Shown here: positions 42,458 to 51,265 of the stretch, in pieces
How positions within the stretch are numbered: position 1 is the stretch's first letter
Layout of the letters: each line of letters starts with the position of its first letter
Assembly: GCF_029223485.1 (NCBI RefSeq)
Contig: NZ_JARHTP010000009.1
Location: 248,001 to 312,000, forward strand
From: Streptomyces coacervatus
GTDB taxonomy: Bacteria > Actinomycetota > Actinomycetes > Streptomycetales > Streptomycetaceae
Reading direction: 5' to 3'
Length of the DNA: 64,000 nucleotides
Made by a program: the position numbers and the translations under genes
Notes under the pieces: model-generated
The model's database searches: none
Told to the model about the DNA's origin: nothing
What the model saw: the letters and a program-made list of their open reading frames with translations, nothing else

Positions 42458-44083
42458 ATGAGCCGTGCGACCCCTGCCCCCGCCACCCCGCGCGTCCACC
42501 GCCTCCCCCTGGCAGGCGTGCTGCGCGTGGGCCGCCCCGCGGACATCTGGTTCAAGCCCGCCCTGAGCGTGGTCGCCTCGGTCGCCCCGCCCAATCTGAC
42601 GCTGCTGGCCCTCGGGCGGCTCGACCTGGCGATGTACACGATGGCCGGGTCGCTGTGCGCGCTGTACGCCCACAACCGCCCCTACGCCGCTCGGGCCCGC
42701 GCCCTGGCCTGGGTGGTCCTCGGCATGGTCGGCGGCCTCGCCGTCTCCCTGGTCACCGCCTCGCTCACGGGAAGCGCCGTCGTGCTCGTCACCGTCGGCG
42801 CCCTGCTGGCCGCGGCGCAGAAGGCGCTGTGCGACGCGACCCGCATCGGCCCGCCCGGCAATGTGGTCCCGACCTTCATCACCTCCGCCGCCCTCTTCGC
42901 CCCGGGGACCCTCGGCCAGGTCCCCGCCCACCTCGCGCTCGCCCTCGCGGCGGGCGGCTGGGCCTGGCTGGTCGGCATGGCCCCCGGACTGCTGCGCCCG
43001 CACGGCCCGGAGCGTCGGGCCACCGCGGGCGCCCTGAACGCCGCCGCCGCGTACGCCGTCACCCGCGGCACCGCAGACGGCCACGCCCGGGCCCGGGCCG
43101 CGGCGGCCGCCGCCGTCCAGGCCGCCTGGCAGCCGCTCCTGGCCACCGGCGACGCCCGCACCCGGCGCGCCCTCGAACGCCTCGTCGTCCGCGCCGAGGT
43201 CGCCCTCGCGGCCCCCGCCGACACCGACCCCGGGCAACTGCGCACCTGGGCGCGCGAGCTGACCGGCAGCGGGCCGATCCCGCAGGTCCATGACCCGGCA
43301 GCCGCCGACGAACTCCTCGGCGTGGACGTCGAACTCGCCGCCCCTGCCCGCCCGTTGTGGCAGCGACTCGGCCCGCTCGCCCCGATCGCCGTCCGCACCG
43401 CCCTGGGCTGCGCCCTCGCCGGGTACGCCTCCCTCGCCCTCGGTATCGGGCGCCCCTACTGGGCCCTGGTCACCGCCGCCTCCCTCTACCAGGCCAACAT
43501 CCGCCTCACCTGGAGTCGCGGCGTCCAGCGCGTCGTCGGCAATCTCGTCGGCGTCCTGCTCTTCGCGGCCGTCGTCCCGCTCGCCCACCTCGGCCCGGCG
43601 GCCCTCGTGCTGTGCTGCCTTGCCCTCAACTTCGGCGCCGAGGCCCTGATGGGCCGCAACTACTGGCTCGGCAGCGTCTGTGTGACCCCGATGGCGCTGC
43701 TCATCACCGAGTTCACCCGATTCCAGGAGCCGGGGCAGCTGATCACCGAGCGGATCGTGGACACCCTCGTCGGCGCTCTGGTCGGCTTCCTCGCCGCCGT
43801 CGCCGTCACCAACCGCCGCGCCGGCGACCGCGTCGAGCACGCGTTGACCGCCGTCGAGCGCTCCCGCGAGCACACCGCCCGCCTCCTGGCCGAGCCCGCC
43901 CCCGCCCCGGGCGCCCTGGAGGCCGCCCGCCGCTCCCTGGTCGCCGCCCTGGCCGACCTGCGCGCCACCGCCGACGCCGCGTCCGGCGAGTGGTGGCAGC
44001 GCGCCCTGCCCCAGGAGCGGGTCGTGCGCGTCGAGCAGGCCGGACACCGTACGCTCGCTGCGACGGTCGGACGCAGGCTCTGA
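42458..44083 (+). CDS. FUSC-family membrane transporter
   Basis: A 541-residue FUSC-type protein, a fusaric-acid-resistance-like or aromatic acid efflux protein. There are two transmembrane blocks: residues about 25-170 (VVLGMVGGLAVSLVTASLTG, HLALALAAGGWAWLVGM) and about 310-450 (APIAVRTALGCALAGYASLA, WALVTAASLYQANIRLTWSR, GNLVGVLLFAAVVPLAHLG). The C-terminus is helical and soluble. The start is ATG 42458, directly after an AT-rich operator-like region. It is cotranscribed with the MarR gene 47 bp downstream, so export of a MarR ligand (a weak aromatic acid, for example) is a reasonable guess. Confidence 0.88.
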   Translation: MSRATPAPATPRVHRLPLAGVLRVGRPADIWFKPALSVVASVAPPNLTLLALGRLDLAMYTMAGSLCALYAHNRPYAARARALAWVVLGMVGGLAVSLVTASLTGSAVVLVTVGALLAAAQKALCDATRIGPPGNVVPTFITSAALFAPGTLGQVPAHLALALAAGGWAWLVGMAPGLLRPHGPERRATAGALNAAAAYAVTRGTADGHARARAAAAAAVQAAWQPLLATGDARTRRALERLVVRAEVALAAPADTDPGQLRTWARELTGSGPIPQVHDPAAADELLGVDVELAAPARPLWQRLGPLAPIAVRTALGCALAGYASLALGIGRPYWALVTAASLYQANIRLTWSRGVQRVVGNLVGVLLFAAVVPLAHLGPAALVLCCLALNFGAEALMGRNYWLGSVCVTPMALLITEFTRFQEPGQLITERIVDTLVGALVGFLAAVAVTNRRAGDRVEHALTAVERSREHTARLLAEPAPAPGALEAARRSLVAALADLRATADAASGEWWQRALPQERVVRVEQAGHRTLAATVGRRL

Positions 44084-44130
44084 GGGCGCCAGGGGCTGCA
44101 CCGGAGTGCGAGAGCGGAGGACGTACGGCC

Positions 44131-44673
44131 ATGACGGCAGCGAACGGACGGCAGGCGGGCGCGACCGGGGGCGAGGACACCGTCTCCGCGGTCGTCCGGC
44201 AGTGGCAGGCCGTCCACCCCGGCCTCGACACCGGCCCCATGGAGATCATCGGCCGCATCAACCGGTGCGCCGCCCTCCTGCAGCAGGCCGAGGACGCCCC
44301 GCTGCGCCGGGCGGGCCTGAGCCGCCCCGAGTTCGACCTCCTCGGCGCACTGCGCCGCACCGGGCATGAACTGACCCCCGGCGAACTCGCCCGCGAGACC
44401 TTCTCCTCGGGCGCCGCCGTCACCAAGCGCGTCAAGCTGCTCACCGAGCGCGGCCTGGTCGAACGCCGCGGCGACACCCGCGACCGCCGTGTCGCCCACC
44501 TCCGCCTCACGGACGCCGGCCGCGAGCTCGTCGACGGGATCCTCCCCGAGCAGCTGGCCTACGAGACCGCCGTACTGGCCGTCCTGGATCCGCAGGGACA
44601 GGGCGAACTGGCAGGGCTGCTCGGCGAGTTGCTCGGCCGACTGGAAGGCCGCCTCGGCGCGCTCCGCGTCTGA
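44131..44673 (+). CDS. MarR-family transcriptional regulator
   Basis: A 180-residue MarR winged-helix regulator: dimerisation helix MEIIGRINRCAALLQQAEDA, recognition region LSRPEFDLLGALRRTGHELT, TFSSGAAVTKRVKLLTERGL, and the wing ERRGDTRDRRVAHLRLTDAG. ATG 44131 has GCGGAGGAC upstream. It follows the FUSC transporter by 47 bp in the same transcription unit and probably represses it through the AT-rich region at 42424-42454. Confidence 0.92.
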   Translation: MTAANGRQAGATGGEDTVSAVVRQWQAVHPGLDTGPMEIIGRINRCAALLQQAEDAPLRRAGLSRPEFDLLGALRRTGHELTPGELARETFSSGAAVTKRVKLLTERGLVERRGDTRDRRVAHLRLTDAGRELVDGILPEQLAYETAVLAVLDPQGQGELAGLLGELLGRLEGRLGALRV

Positions 44674-44811
44674 GAGCCGGTGAACGGGCCGCCTTCGGAA
44701 CTTTCGGAGGCCATGAGCCCGTTGACGTGATCGACACGCACTCCCTACGTTCGACCAGGCCGGTTCGGATCACCGACTGGCGTACGAAATGCCGAACGAG
44801 AGGGCGATGTC

Positions 44812-47361
44812 GTGACAGCCGAAACGCTCACTGTCGACCTGGGCACGGAGACCGGCCCCTTCCACGGCGGCGCGAGCGGCACGCTCTACGGTCTGTACGG
44901 TGACGGCGTGCCCAGCCGCACCGTCGTCGAGGGCATGTACGTCCGCACGGTCACCACCAAGGCCCAGGACGGCATCCAGCACCCCGGCGCCGACGCCCTG
45001 GAGATCCTGCCGCCGTTCGTCGCGGCGGGCGGCAAGGACGTGTATGTCTACCTGACCGACATCCACCGCGGCTTCCCCTACGAATGGCCGGGCGCCACCG
45101 GCGAGGAACGCCTCGCCGCCTACCTGGAGAGCATCCGCCGCCAGGTCGGGCAGATGCAGACGCTCGGCGCGCTCAAGTCCCATGTCGTGTACGTGCCGTT
45201 CAACGAGCCCGAGGGCAACATGTTCGGCACCGGGGAGTGGAGCTACGACGGCGTCTCCTGGCACACCGAACCGGGCCCCTATTTCGCGGCCTGGCAGCAG
45301 GCCTACCACCTCATCAAGGGCCTCGACCCCGAGGCGCGCATCGCAGGCCCCAACACCTGCATCCTCTATCCCGAGGTGCGCGGCTTCCTCCAGTTCGCGC
45401 GCGAGCACGGCGTACTGCCCGACGTGATCACCTGGCACGAGCTGTCCTCGCCGGACGAGGTTCGCACGAACGTCGCCAAGTACCGTGAGCTGGAGCGGGA
45501 GTTGGGCATCGGCCCGCTGCCCGTCAACCTCAACGAGTACGCCCACAACTACCACCTGTCCGTCCCCGGGCAGATGATCCAGTGGATCGCCGCCATCGAG
45601 GAGTCCAAGGTCGACGCCGACATGGCGTACTGGAACATCGCCGGCAACCTCAACGACTCGGCGGTCGAGGCGAACAAGGGCAACGGCCAGTGGTGGCTGT
45701 TCAACGCCTACGGGCAGCTGTCCGGCAACACCGTCCGCGTCACCGCCCCGCACCCCAACGTCCAGTACACGCTGCAGGGCCTCGCCACCCTCGACCGGCT
45801 CAAGCGACAGGCCCGCGTGCTGTTCGGCGGTGCGAGCGGCGCCGCGGACCTCGTCATCGAGGGCGTCGCCGCGGACGTGTTCGGCACGACCGTCCATGTA
45901 CGCCTCCAGGAGATCCCCTGGAGCGGCCAGGTCGGCGCATCCCCCCAGCCGTTGCGGCTGCTCGACGCCGAACTGCCGGTCACGGACGGCAGGGTGGCAC
46001 TGCCGCTGACCGACCTCGACGACATGTCCGCCTACCAGCTGATCCTGGCACCGGGCGGCCACGGCGCCGCGCTGCTGCCGCCCCCGGCCGGCCGGCGGCT
46101 GACGTACGAGGCCGAGGACGCGACGTACACGGGCGACGGCTACACGAAGAACGGCCCCGAGGGATCCCCCTCCGACGTCGACAAGTTCGCGACCTCCGGC
46201 GGCTACCACATCGGCGGTCTGCGCACCGGTTCCGACGGCGTGCTCGCCTTCGATGTCGAGGCGCCGCAGGACGGTACGTACGACATCCGTGTGTTCGCGG
46301 GCTCCCACAACCTGGCCGACCTGGTGCGCGAGAACGGCCCCACGAACGTCTTCCTGCGCATCGACGGCAAGGACGCGCGCGAACTGCGGCTGCCGCTCGG
46401 CTACAAGTGGGCGGTGTGGGGCCACACCGACACCGAGGCCGAACTGACCGCCGGCCCGCACCGCATCACCCTCGCCGCGCAGGACCCCGACCTCGGCACG
46501 ACCAAGGGCGACGCGGTCGTCGACAAGCTGGACCTCGCGCTGCGCGACGGCCAGGAGGCCCTGTACGACGCCGAGTTCGCGGCGCTCGGCGCGGGCGCAC
46601 GGGTCAGCTACGCCAACCTCGGCGCCTCCGGACCCGGCGCCGCCGTCCTCCCACGAGGCGGCACCGTCACCTTCTGGGTGCACGCCGCCGACGACGGCGA
46701 GGCGACGCTCACCGTCGACCTGCTCGGCCCCGGCGAGGGCCTCCTCACGGTCAACGGCGAGGAGCTCGGAGGCGTGCAGCGAGGCGCCGTCCCGCTCTTC
46801 CTGGCCGGCGGCATCAACAAGGTGACGGTCACCGGGACTTCGGAACGTCTGGTCGTGGACCGGCTGCGCGTCGCCCCCTCCCGCGCACTGCTGCCCGCGT
46901 ACGTGTCCGCCGCCGAGGACGGCATCCTGAGCGGCACGGCAAGGGTTGCGGGACGCTCGTATGCCACCGGCGGCAAGGCGGTCGACGGCATCGGCGCCGG
47001 CCCCGGCAACGCCCTCACCCTGACGGTGACGGCCGAGCGCGCCGGACGCCACGCGCTCACGATCCGCTACTCCAACGGCGAGCAGGCGCCCGCCACCCAC
47101 TACAACCCCGACCCGGTCTGCCGCCACGCGGACATCTCGGTCAACGGCGCCGCCGCGCACCGCGTCCTGTTCCCCACCACCTTCCACTTCAACAACTTCT
47201 GGAACCTCTCCGTCCCCGTCACCCTGGACCAGGGCACCAACACGCTCACCGTCACCGCCGACGAACTCCCCGACTTCGACGGCCGTACCCGCAACGAGTA
47301 CGGTCAGCGCTCGGCGTACGCCCCGGTCATCGACCAGGTGACGGTGACACCGCTCGCCTGA
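44812..47361 (+). CDS. Clan-A glycoside hydrolase-like protein with CBM35/CBM6-type domains, no signal peptide
   Basis: An 849-residue protein. The N-terminal (beta/alpha)8-type domain (about 1-330) shows an Asn-Glu acid/base candidate Glu132 in YVPFNEPEGNMFGTG and a nucleophile candidate Glu242 in VNLNEYAHNYH, the clan GH-A layout. A beta domain follows (about 330-420), then a CBM35/6-like domain (RLTYEAEDATYTGDGYTKNG, about 425-590) and a second one (about 680-849, ALTLTVTAERAGRHALTIRY). I cannot name the GH family. GTG 44812 has GAGAGGG upstream; no export signal is encoded and the frame is closed upstream. It stands alone, with MarR 138 bp before it. Confidence 0.75.
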   Translation: MTAETLTVDLGTETGPFHGGASGTLYGLYGDGVPSRTVVEGMYVRTVTTKAQDGIQHPGADALEILPPFVAAGGKDVYVYLTDIHRGFPYEWPGATGEERLAAYLESIRRQVGQMQTLGALKSHVVYVPFNEPEGNMFGTGEWSYDGVSWHTEPGPYFAAWQQAYHLIKGLDPEARIAGPNTCILYPEVRGFLQFAREHGVLPDVITWHELSSPDEVRTNVAKYRELERELGIGPLPVNLNEYAHNYHLSVPGQMIQWIAAIEESKVDADMAYWNIAGNLNDSAVEANKGNGQWWLFNAYGQLSGNTVRVTAPHPNVQYTLQGLATLDRLKRQARVLFGGASGAADLVIEGVAADVFGTTVHVRLQEIPWSGQVGASPQPLRLLDAELPVTDGRVALPLTDLDDMSAYQLILAPGGHGAALLPPPAGRRLTYEAEDATYTGDGYTKNGPEGSPSDVDKFATSGGYHIGGLRTGSDGVLAFDVEAPQDGTYDIRVFAGSHNLADLVRENGPTNVFLRIDGKDARELRLPLGYKWAVWGHTDTEAELTAGPHRITLAAQDPDLGTTKGDAVVDKLDLALRDGQEALYDAEFAALGAGARVSYANLGASGPGAAVLPRGGTVTFWVHAADDGEATLTVDLLGPGEGLLTVNGEELGGVQRGAVPLFLAGGINKVTVTGTSERLVVDRLRVAPSRALLPAYVSAAEDGILSGTARVAGRSYATGGKAVDGIGAGPGNALTLTVTAERAGRHALTIRYSNGEQAPATHYNPDPVCRHADISVNGAAAHRVLFPTTFHFNNFWNLSVPVTLDQGTNTLTVTADELPDFDGRTRNEYGQRSAYAPVIDQVTVTPLA

Positions 47362-47411
47362 CGGGGCCCTGTCGTGACCTGACCGCTCTCGAAGAAGTAA
47401 GGGGCCAGACC

Positions 47412-47705
47412 GTGGAGTTCACGTTCGCCGGCCGGGTGATCGAGTGGCGCGGCCCGGCGCCCTACTACTACCTGCCCGTGCCCGACGAGGAGTCCGCGGA
47501 CATCCGCGAGGTCGCGGCGATGGCCAGCTACGGCTGGGGCGTGATCCCCGTGGCCGCGCGGATCGGCGACGTCGACTTCGAGACCTCGCTGTTCCCCAAG
47601 GACGGCGGCTATCTGCTGCCGCTGAAGGCCGCCGTCCGGGCGCCGCAGCAGATCACGGTGGGCGACGAGATCAGCGTCGAGATGACCGTGCGGCTGCAGC
47701 ACTGA
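47412..47705 (+). CDS. DUF1905-domain small protein
   Basis: A 97-residue protein matching DUF1905: VEFTFAGRVIEWRGPAPYYY, GWGVIPVAARIGDVDFETSL, FPKDGGYLLPLKAAVRAP, TVGDEISVEMTVRL. The family is a small beta-barrel of unknown function. GTG 47412 follows GGGGCC, 50 bp after the glycosidase stop on the same strand. It is convergent with the VOC protein gene. Confidence 0.85.
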   Translation: MEFTFAGRVIEWRGPAPYYYLPVPDEESADIREVAAMASYGWGVIPVAARIGDVDFETSLFPKDGGYLLPLKAAVRAPQQITVGDEISVEMTVRLQH

Positions 47706-48470
47706 TCAATGCTCGTCGCCTGCCCGGTACACGCCGAACACGGCTCCCTGCGGATCCCGCAGCACTGCGATCCGCGGCCCGTCGGGCACGGAGGCGGGTT
47801 CCATGAGGACGGTGCCGCCCGCCTCCGTCGCCGCGGCCGCGGAGGCGTCCACGTCGGCCACCGCGAAGTACGGCAGCCAGTGCGGCGCCACCTCGGGCGG
47901 GAACTTGTCGTCCATCCGCACCATGCCGCCGAAGTCCGCGCCGTCGATGCCCCACTGCGTGTAGTGCTCCGAGGAGTTGACGCTCCAGCCGAACACCGTC
48001 GTGTAGAAGCTCTCGGCCAGCTCGGGCGCGCGCGTCAGCAGCTCCACCCACCCCAGTGAACCGGGTGCGTTGAACAGCCCGGCCCCCGGGAAGGCCCGTG
48101 CCTGCCACAACTGGAAAGCGGCACCGGCCGGATCGCGCGCCACCGCGAAACGGCCCACGTCGAGCACGTCCATCGGGTCGAGCAGAACGGTCCCGCCGGC
48201 CGCGGTCACCTGCTCCGCTGCGGCGTCCACGTCCGCCACCGCGAACGACACGTTCCACGCGACGGGCTGCGACTCCTGGTAGAGCGGGGTCAGCGCGGCG
48301 ACCGCCGCGTCCCCGAGGTGCGCGACCGTGTAGCCGCCCGCCTCCTGGCGCGGATCCGTCTCGTTGCGCCAGCCGAACAGCTCGGTATAGAACCACTTGG
48401 CCGCCGCCAGGTCGTCGGTCCCCAGCTCGGTCCAGCAGGGCCCGCCGGCAACGGGCTTGTCGAGCTTCAT
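47706..48470 (-). CDS. Two-domain VOC (glyoxalase/bleomycin-resistance fold) protein
   Basis: A 254-residue protein with two VOC modules: residues about 8-120 (CWTELGTDDLAAAKWFYTEL, FAVADVDAAAEQVTAAGGTV) and about 135-250 (GWVELLTRAPELAESFYTTV, FAVADVDASAAAATEAGGTV). Streptomyces relatives are annotated as hydroxylases or VOC proteins; the substrate is unknown. The start at 48470 (MKLDKPVAGGPCW) has GGAAGG upstream. It is convergent with the DUF1905 gene and divergent from the GNAT gene. Confidence 0.88.
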   Translation of the reverse strand: MKLDKPVAGGPCWTELGTDDLAAAKWFYTELFGWRNETDPRQEAGGYTVAHLGDAAVAALTPLYQESQPVAWNVSFAVADVDAAAEQVTAAGGTVLLDPMDVLDVGRFAVARDPAGAAFQLWQARAFPGAGLFNAPGSLGWVELLTRAPELAESFYTTVFGWSVNSSEHYTQWGIDGADFGGMVRMDDKFPPEVAPHWLPYFAVADVDASAAAATEAGGTVLMEPASVPDGPRIAVLRDPQGAVFGVYRAGDEH

Positions 48471-49221
48471 GGTGTGCCTTCCGCAGCCTTGGGTGAACAC
48501 AGGCCCCTCCAGCACGCTAAGCCCGGTCCAGGCCTCCGGCCATCCGGCGAATTCCCTCGCACACGGCGCCGCCCCCGACGTACGCTCGCACCCGTACCGC
48601 ACCGCATGGCGGCCTCCAGCCCATCACCCCTGCCCCGGAGGTTTCCGCATGTCCGCGCTCACGGTGCGCCCCTTCCGCCGCGACGACCGCGACCAGCTCA
48701 CCGACCTGATCAACGCGCATGTAGCCGCCGTCGTCCCCGGTGTCTCCGTCTCGGTCAACACCGTCCTCAGCGACCTGGAGCGCCGCCCCGGCGAGTTCAT
48801 CACCGACCCCTGGGTGGGCGAGCGCGTGACGCTTGTCGCCGAGCAGCGCCGGTATGTCGTGGCCGCCGCCCACCTGCTGCGCTACCGCTCCGGCGACGAG
48901 GTCGGCGAGACCTACCGGGACGCCGGCGAGATCGACTGGTTCCTCTGCCGTCCGCCGGCGTCCTTCTGGCCCGACTCCGCGGAGGCCGGGGACCGGCTGA
49001 TGGCCGCGTGCCTGGCCCAGCTCGCCCGCTGGAAGGTCCGCGTCCGCTACGCCGACGGCGCCGTCCCGGCCCCCGTCGTCCATGGCCTGCCCCGCAACTG
49101 GCCGCACATCCGCGCCCTGTACGAACGCTCGGGCTTCCGGCACATGGGCGACACGGAGATCATCCTCCTCGCACGAGCGGCCGACCTGCCCGCACCCGAG
49201 CCCCGGCCGGGCACGACGTTC

Positions 49222-49262
49222 GAGCGCACGTTATGGACAGGGTTTGCGGCTGTCCGTTGTCC
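49222..49262 (+). repeat. Left copy of imperfect 41-bp direct repeat (possible element boundary)
   Basis: It shares GAGCGCA, TTATGGA, GGGTTT and TCCGTTGTCC, in order and spacing, with 56277-56316 (32 of 41 positions identical when aligned with one gap). It lies exactly where the GNAT homology ends. It could be an att-like or transposon-end sequence. GGACA and TGTCC within it are inverted. Confidence 0.55.
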
Positions 49263-49264
49263 GC

Positions 49265-49288
49265 ACTGCCGGACTGCCGGACTGCCGG
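49265..49288 (+). repeat. Three tandem 8-bp units
   Basis: ACTGCCGG occurs three times in a row between the direct repeat and the lpd fragment. It is consistent with slippage or repair at a recombination junction. Confidence 0.85.
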
Positions 49289-49382
49289 ACTGGATGTTCT
49301 TGCCGAGTTGCGCGGCGCGGATCGCGGCGACGTACCCGCTCGGGCCGGCGCCAAGGGCGACGACGTCGTAGTGCGCACTCAT
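49289..49382 (-). pseudogene. lpdA: Dihydrolipoyl dehydrogenase 5' fragment
   Basis: The first about 31 codons of an lpd gene: MSAHYDVVALGAGPSGYVAA then IRAAQLGKN, including the GAGPSGY FAD-binding motif, behind an AAGGGG ribosome binding site. The gene stops abruptly at the tandem 8-bp units. The remainder (normally over 460 codons) is absent. It is a scar of recombination at the island's left edge. Confidence 0.75.
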
Positions 49383-49431
49383 GACGTGCCCCTTGCCAAG
49401 GTGTTCGATGGTTGGCTCGTGGAGCGAGTGG

Positions 49432-50055
49432 TCATGCCGCGCGGTGGTGGGGTGCCAGAGTGGCGTGGATCTGGTCGCGGATGTCGCCGAGGACGGCTTC
49501 GTCGCTGCGGTGCAGGTACAGAGTGGCGGTGGTGCTGATGTGGATGATCGCGGTGATCACCCGCGCCAGCGTCGCCGCGTCGGCGGCATCGATGTACTCG
49601 TTGTGGGTGAACAGGCCGGTGATGCCGTCCTCGAGGCGGTCGGCAAGGGCTAGACCCGCTTGCCGGTAGGGCTCGGCCGGGTCGCCGAAGACGAGTTCGT
49701 GCAGGTATGTGCGGCCGTTCTCGGTGTGCTCCCTCAGGCACTCCACCACGGGACGGAGGAGAGCGATGACCGGCTCCAGCACGCCCTGTCCGACGGCGGC
49801 GTTGGCGGCGGCGAGGCCGGAATCGATGGCGGCGGCAAACTTCTCGTTCTGCACCATGATCAGCAACTCGGCCTTCGTGGACGCGTACAGGTAGAGGGTG
49901 CCGATCGCGACGTCGGCCCGGTGGGCGACCTGCTGTGTCGTGACCCCGCTGACGCCGTGTTCGGCGAACAGTTCGCGGGCTGCGGTCATGATGCGCTCGC
50001 GCTTTGCCTGTTTGGCCCGCTCGCGGCGCCCGATCGGCATGCGGCCGCGTCCCAT
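49432..50055 (-). CDS. TetR-family regulator (paralogue of the 55365 gene)
   Basis: A 207-residue TetR regulator. Its HTH (ERIMTAARELFAEHGVSGVT, QQVAHRADVAIGTLYLYAST) closely resembles the second TetR gene of this cluster, and the C-terminal halves also share RPxVECxRxxxxNGRTYLxE and FGDPxEP. ATG 50055 (MGRGRMPIGRRER) has GGGAGGT upstream; M6 is an alternative start. It is divergent from the oxidoreductase operon, with two palindromes in the shared promoter, so it most likely represses that operon. The ligand is unknown. Confidence 0.9.
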   Translation of the reverse strand: MGRGRMPIGRRERAKQAKRERIMTAARELFAEHGVSGVTTQQVAHRADVAIGTLYLYASTKAELLIMVQNEKFAAAIDSGLAAANAAVGQGVLEPVIALLRPVVECLREHTENGRTYLHELVFGDPAEPYRQAGLALADRLEDGITGLFTHNEYIDAADAATLARVITAIIHISTTATLYLHRSDEAVLGDIRDQIHATLAPHHRAA

Positions 50056-50065
50056 GGGACCTCCC

Positions 50066-50105
50066 TTGACAATAATTCTGAGCCGACTCATAATTGAGTG
50101 TACTC
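50066..50105 (+). promoter_or_regulatory. Sigma-70-like promoter with two palindromic operators
   Basis: TTGACA (50066-50071) and ATAATT (50090-50095) are spaced by 18 bp, reading toward the oxidoreductase gene. TGAGCCGACTCA (50079-50090) and GAGTGTACTC (50096-50105) overlap it. This placement fits TetR repression. GAGTGTACTC resembles GTACTGAGTAC before the other TetR gene. Confidence 0.65.
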
Positions 50106-50203
50106 GGATTGATGGAGTGAGGCGAGGCCCCAGACGTCACGCCGACTTGGCCGATCTGGCCTCATGCCTGGATCAATAGGACGAAGACAAGGAGTGGCGC
50201 CCC

Positions 50204-51199
50204 ATGCGAGCGTTCGTCGTCACCAAGTACAAGGAGCCGCTGCAGGAGGCGGACGTCCCCGAACCCACCATGGGGGAGCACGACGTGCTCGTCCGGGTGG
50301 AGGCCGCCGGACTGAACCCGCTGGATGAGAAGATCCGCGCCGGTGAGTTCAAGCAGATCCTGCCCTACAAGGTGCCGCTGATCCTGGGCAACGACGTTGC
50401 GGGCACCGTCGTCCGCGTCGGGACGGCAGTTCGCGGCTTCAAGCCCGGAGACGAGGTCTACGCCCGGCCCCACCAGGACCGCATCGGCACGTTCGCCGAG
50501 CGCATCGCCGTAGCGGAGGGCGACCTGGCGCTCAAGCCCGCTTCGATCAGCATGGAAGAGGCCGGCTCGCTGCCGCTGGCGGCGCTCACGGCGTGGCAGG
50601 CGCTGGTGGAGCGCGGGAAGCTGCGGCCCGGGCAGAAGGTTCTCATCCACGCCGGCGCCGGCGGGGTCGGTTCGATCGCGATCCAGCTCGCCGCGCACCT
50701 CGGCGCGAGCGTCGCCACCACCGCCAGCGGTTCCAACGCGGCCTACGTGCGCGCGCTCGGCGCGGACACGGTGATCGATTACCGCACCCAGGACTTCGAG
50801 CAGCTCCTGACCGGCTACGACCTGGTGCTGGACAGCATCGGTGGGGAGACCCTCGAGAAGTCCCTGCGGGTGCTCAAGCCCGGCGGCAAGGCCATCGGGA
50901 TCGCCGGTCCCCCGGACCCCGCGTTCGCCCGCCAGGCCGGCCTGAACCCGCTGCTGCGCCTCGCGGTCACAGCCCTGAGCCGCAAGATCCGCAAGCAGGC
51001 GAAGAAGCTCGGCGTGACGTACGAGTTCCTGTTCATGCACGCCAGCGGCGACCAGCTCCGCCAGATCACCACCCTCATCGACCAGGGCGCGGTGCGCCCG
51101 GTCGTGGGAAAGGTGTTCCCCTTCGACCAGACCCCGCAGGCGCTGCAGTCCCTGTCCCAGGGCGGCATCCGCGGCAAGGCCGTCATCGGCAACAGCTGA
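50204..51199 (+). CDS. NADP-dependent zinc-free oxidoreductase (MDR/quinone oxidoreductase type)
   Basis: A 331-residue medium-chain reductase. The GroES-like N-terminal half contains VEAAGLNPLDEKIRAGEF and ILGNDVAGTVVRVGTAVRGF; the Rossmann half contains KVLIHAGAGGVGSIAIQLAA. Zinc-binding Cys residues of alcohol dehydrogenases are absent. Such enzymes reduce quinones or alpha,beta-unsaturated carbonyls with NADPH. ATG 50204 has AAGGAG upstream. It is the first gene of a four-gene operon (gaps 66, 31 and 119 bp) behind a TetR-controlled promoter. Confidence 0.9.
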   Translation: MRAFVVTKYKEPLQEADVPEPTMGEHDVLVRVEAAGLNPLDEKIRAGEFKQILPYKVPLILGNDVAGTVVRVGTAVRGFKPGDEVYARPHQDRIGTFAERIAVAEGDLALKPASISMEEAGSLPLAALTAWQALVERGKLRPGQKVLIHAGAGGVGSIAIQLAAHLGASVATTASGSNAAYVRALGADTVIDYRTQDFEQLLTGYDLVLDSIGGETLEKSLRVLKPGGKAIGIAGPPDPAFARQAGLNPLLRLAVTALSRKIRKQAKKLGVTYEFLFMHASGDQLRQITTLIDQGAVRPVVGKVFPFDQTPQALQSLSQGGIRGKAVIGNS

Positions 51200-51265
51200 C
51201 CCGCCGCAACCGCGACGGGCGACACGAAACACACAGCGACACGGAACACGCAAGGAGAATCCGTC

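Larger units (their letters stand above)
48649..49371 (+). pseudogene. GNAT N-acetyltransferase, 3' end replaced
   Basis: The first about 195 residues are a normal GNAT protein: MSALTVRPFRRDDRDQLTDL, GERVTLVAEQRRYVVAAAHL, and RALYERSGFRHMGDTEIILL. After TTFERTL (about 49230) the sequence leaves the family and continues through a 41-bp direct repeat, three 8-bp tandem units and the antisense of an lpd fragment until a chance stop at 49371. A TTA codon appears exactly at the junction. The gene was probably cut by insertion or deletion, and its C-terminal half is not seen elsewhere in the window. ATG 48649 follows CGGAGGTTT. Confidence 0.75.

Noticed and set aside
49165..49371. Taking the last about 60 residues of the GNAT frame as a genuine C-terminal domain
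   Set aside because: They are encoded by a direct repeat, tandem 8-mers and the antisense of an lpd fragment.
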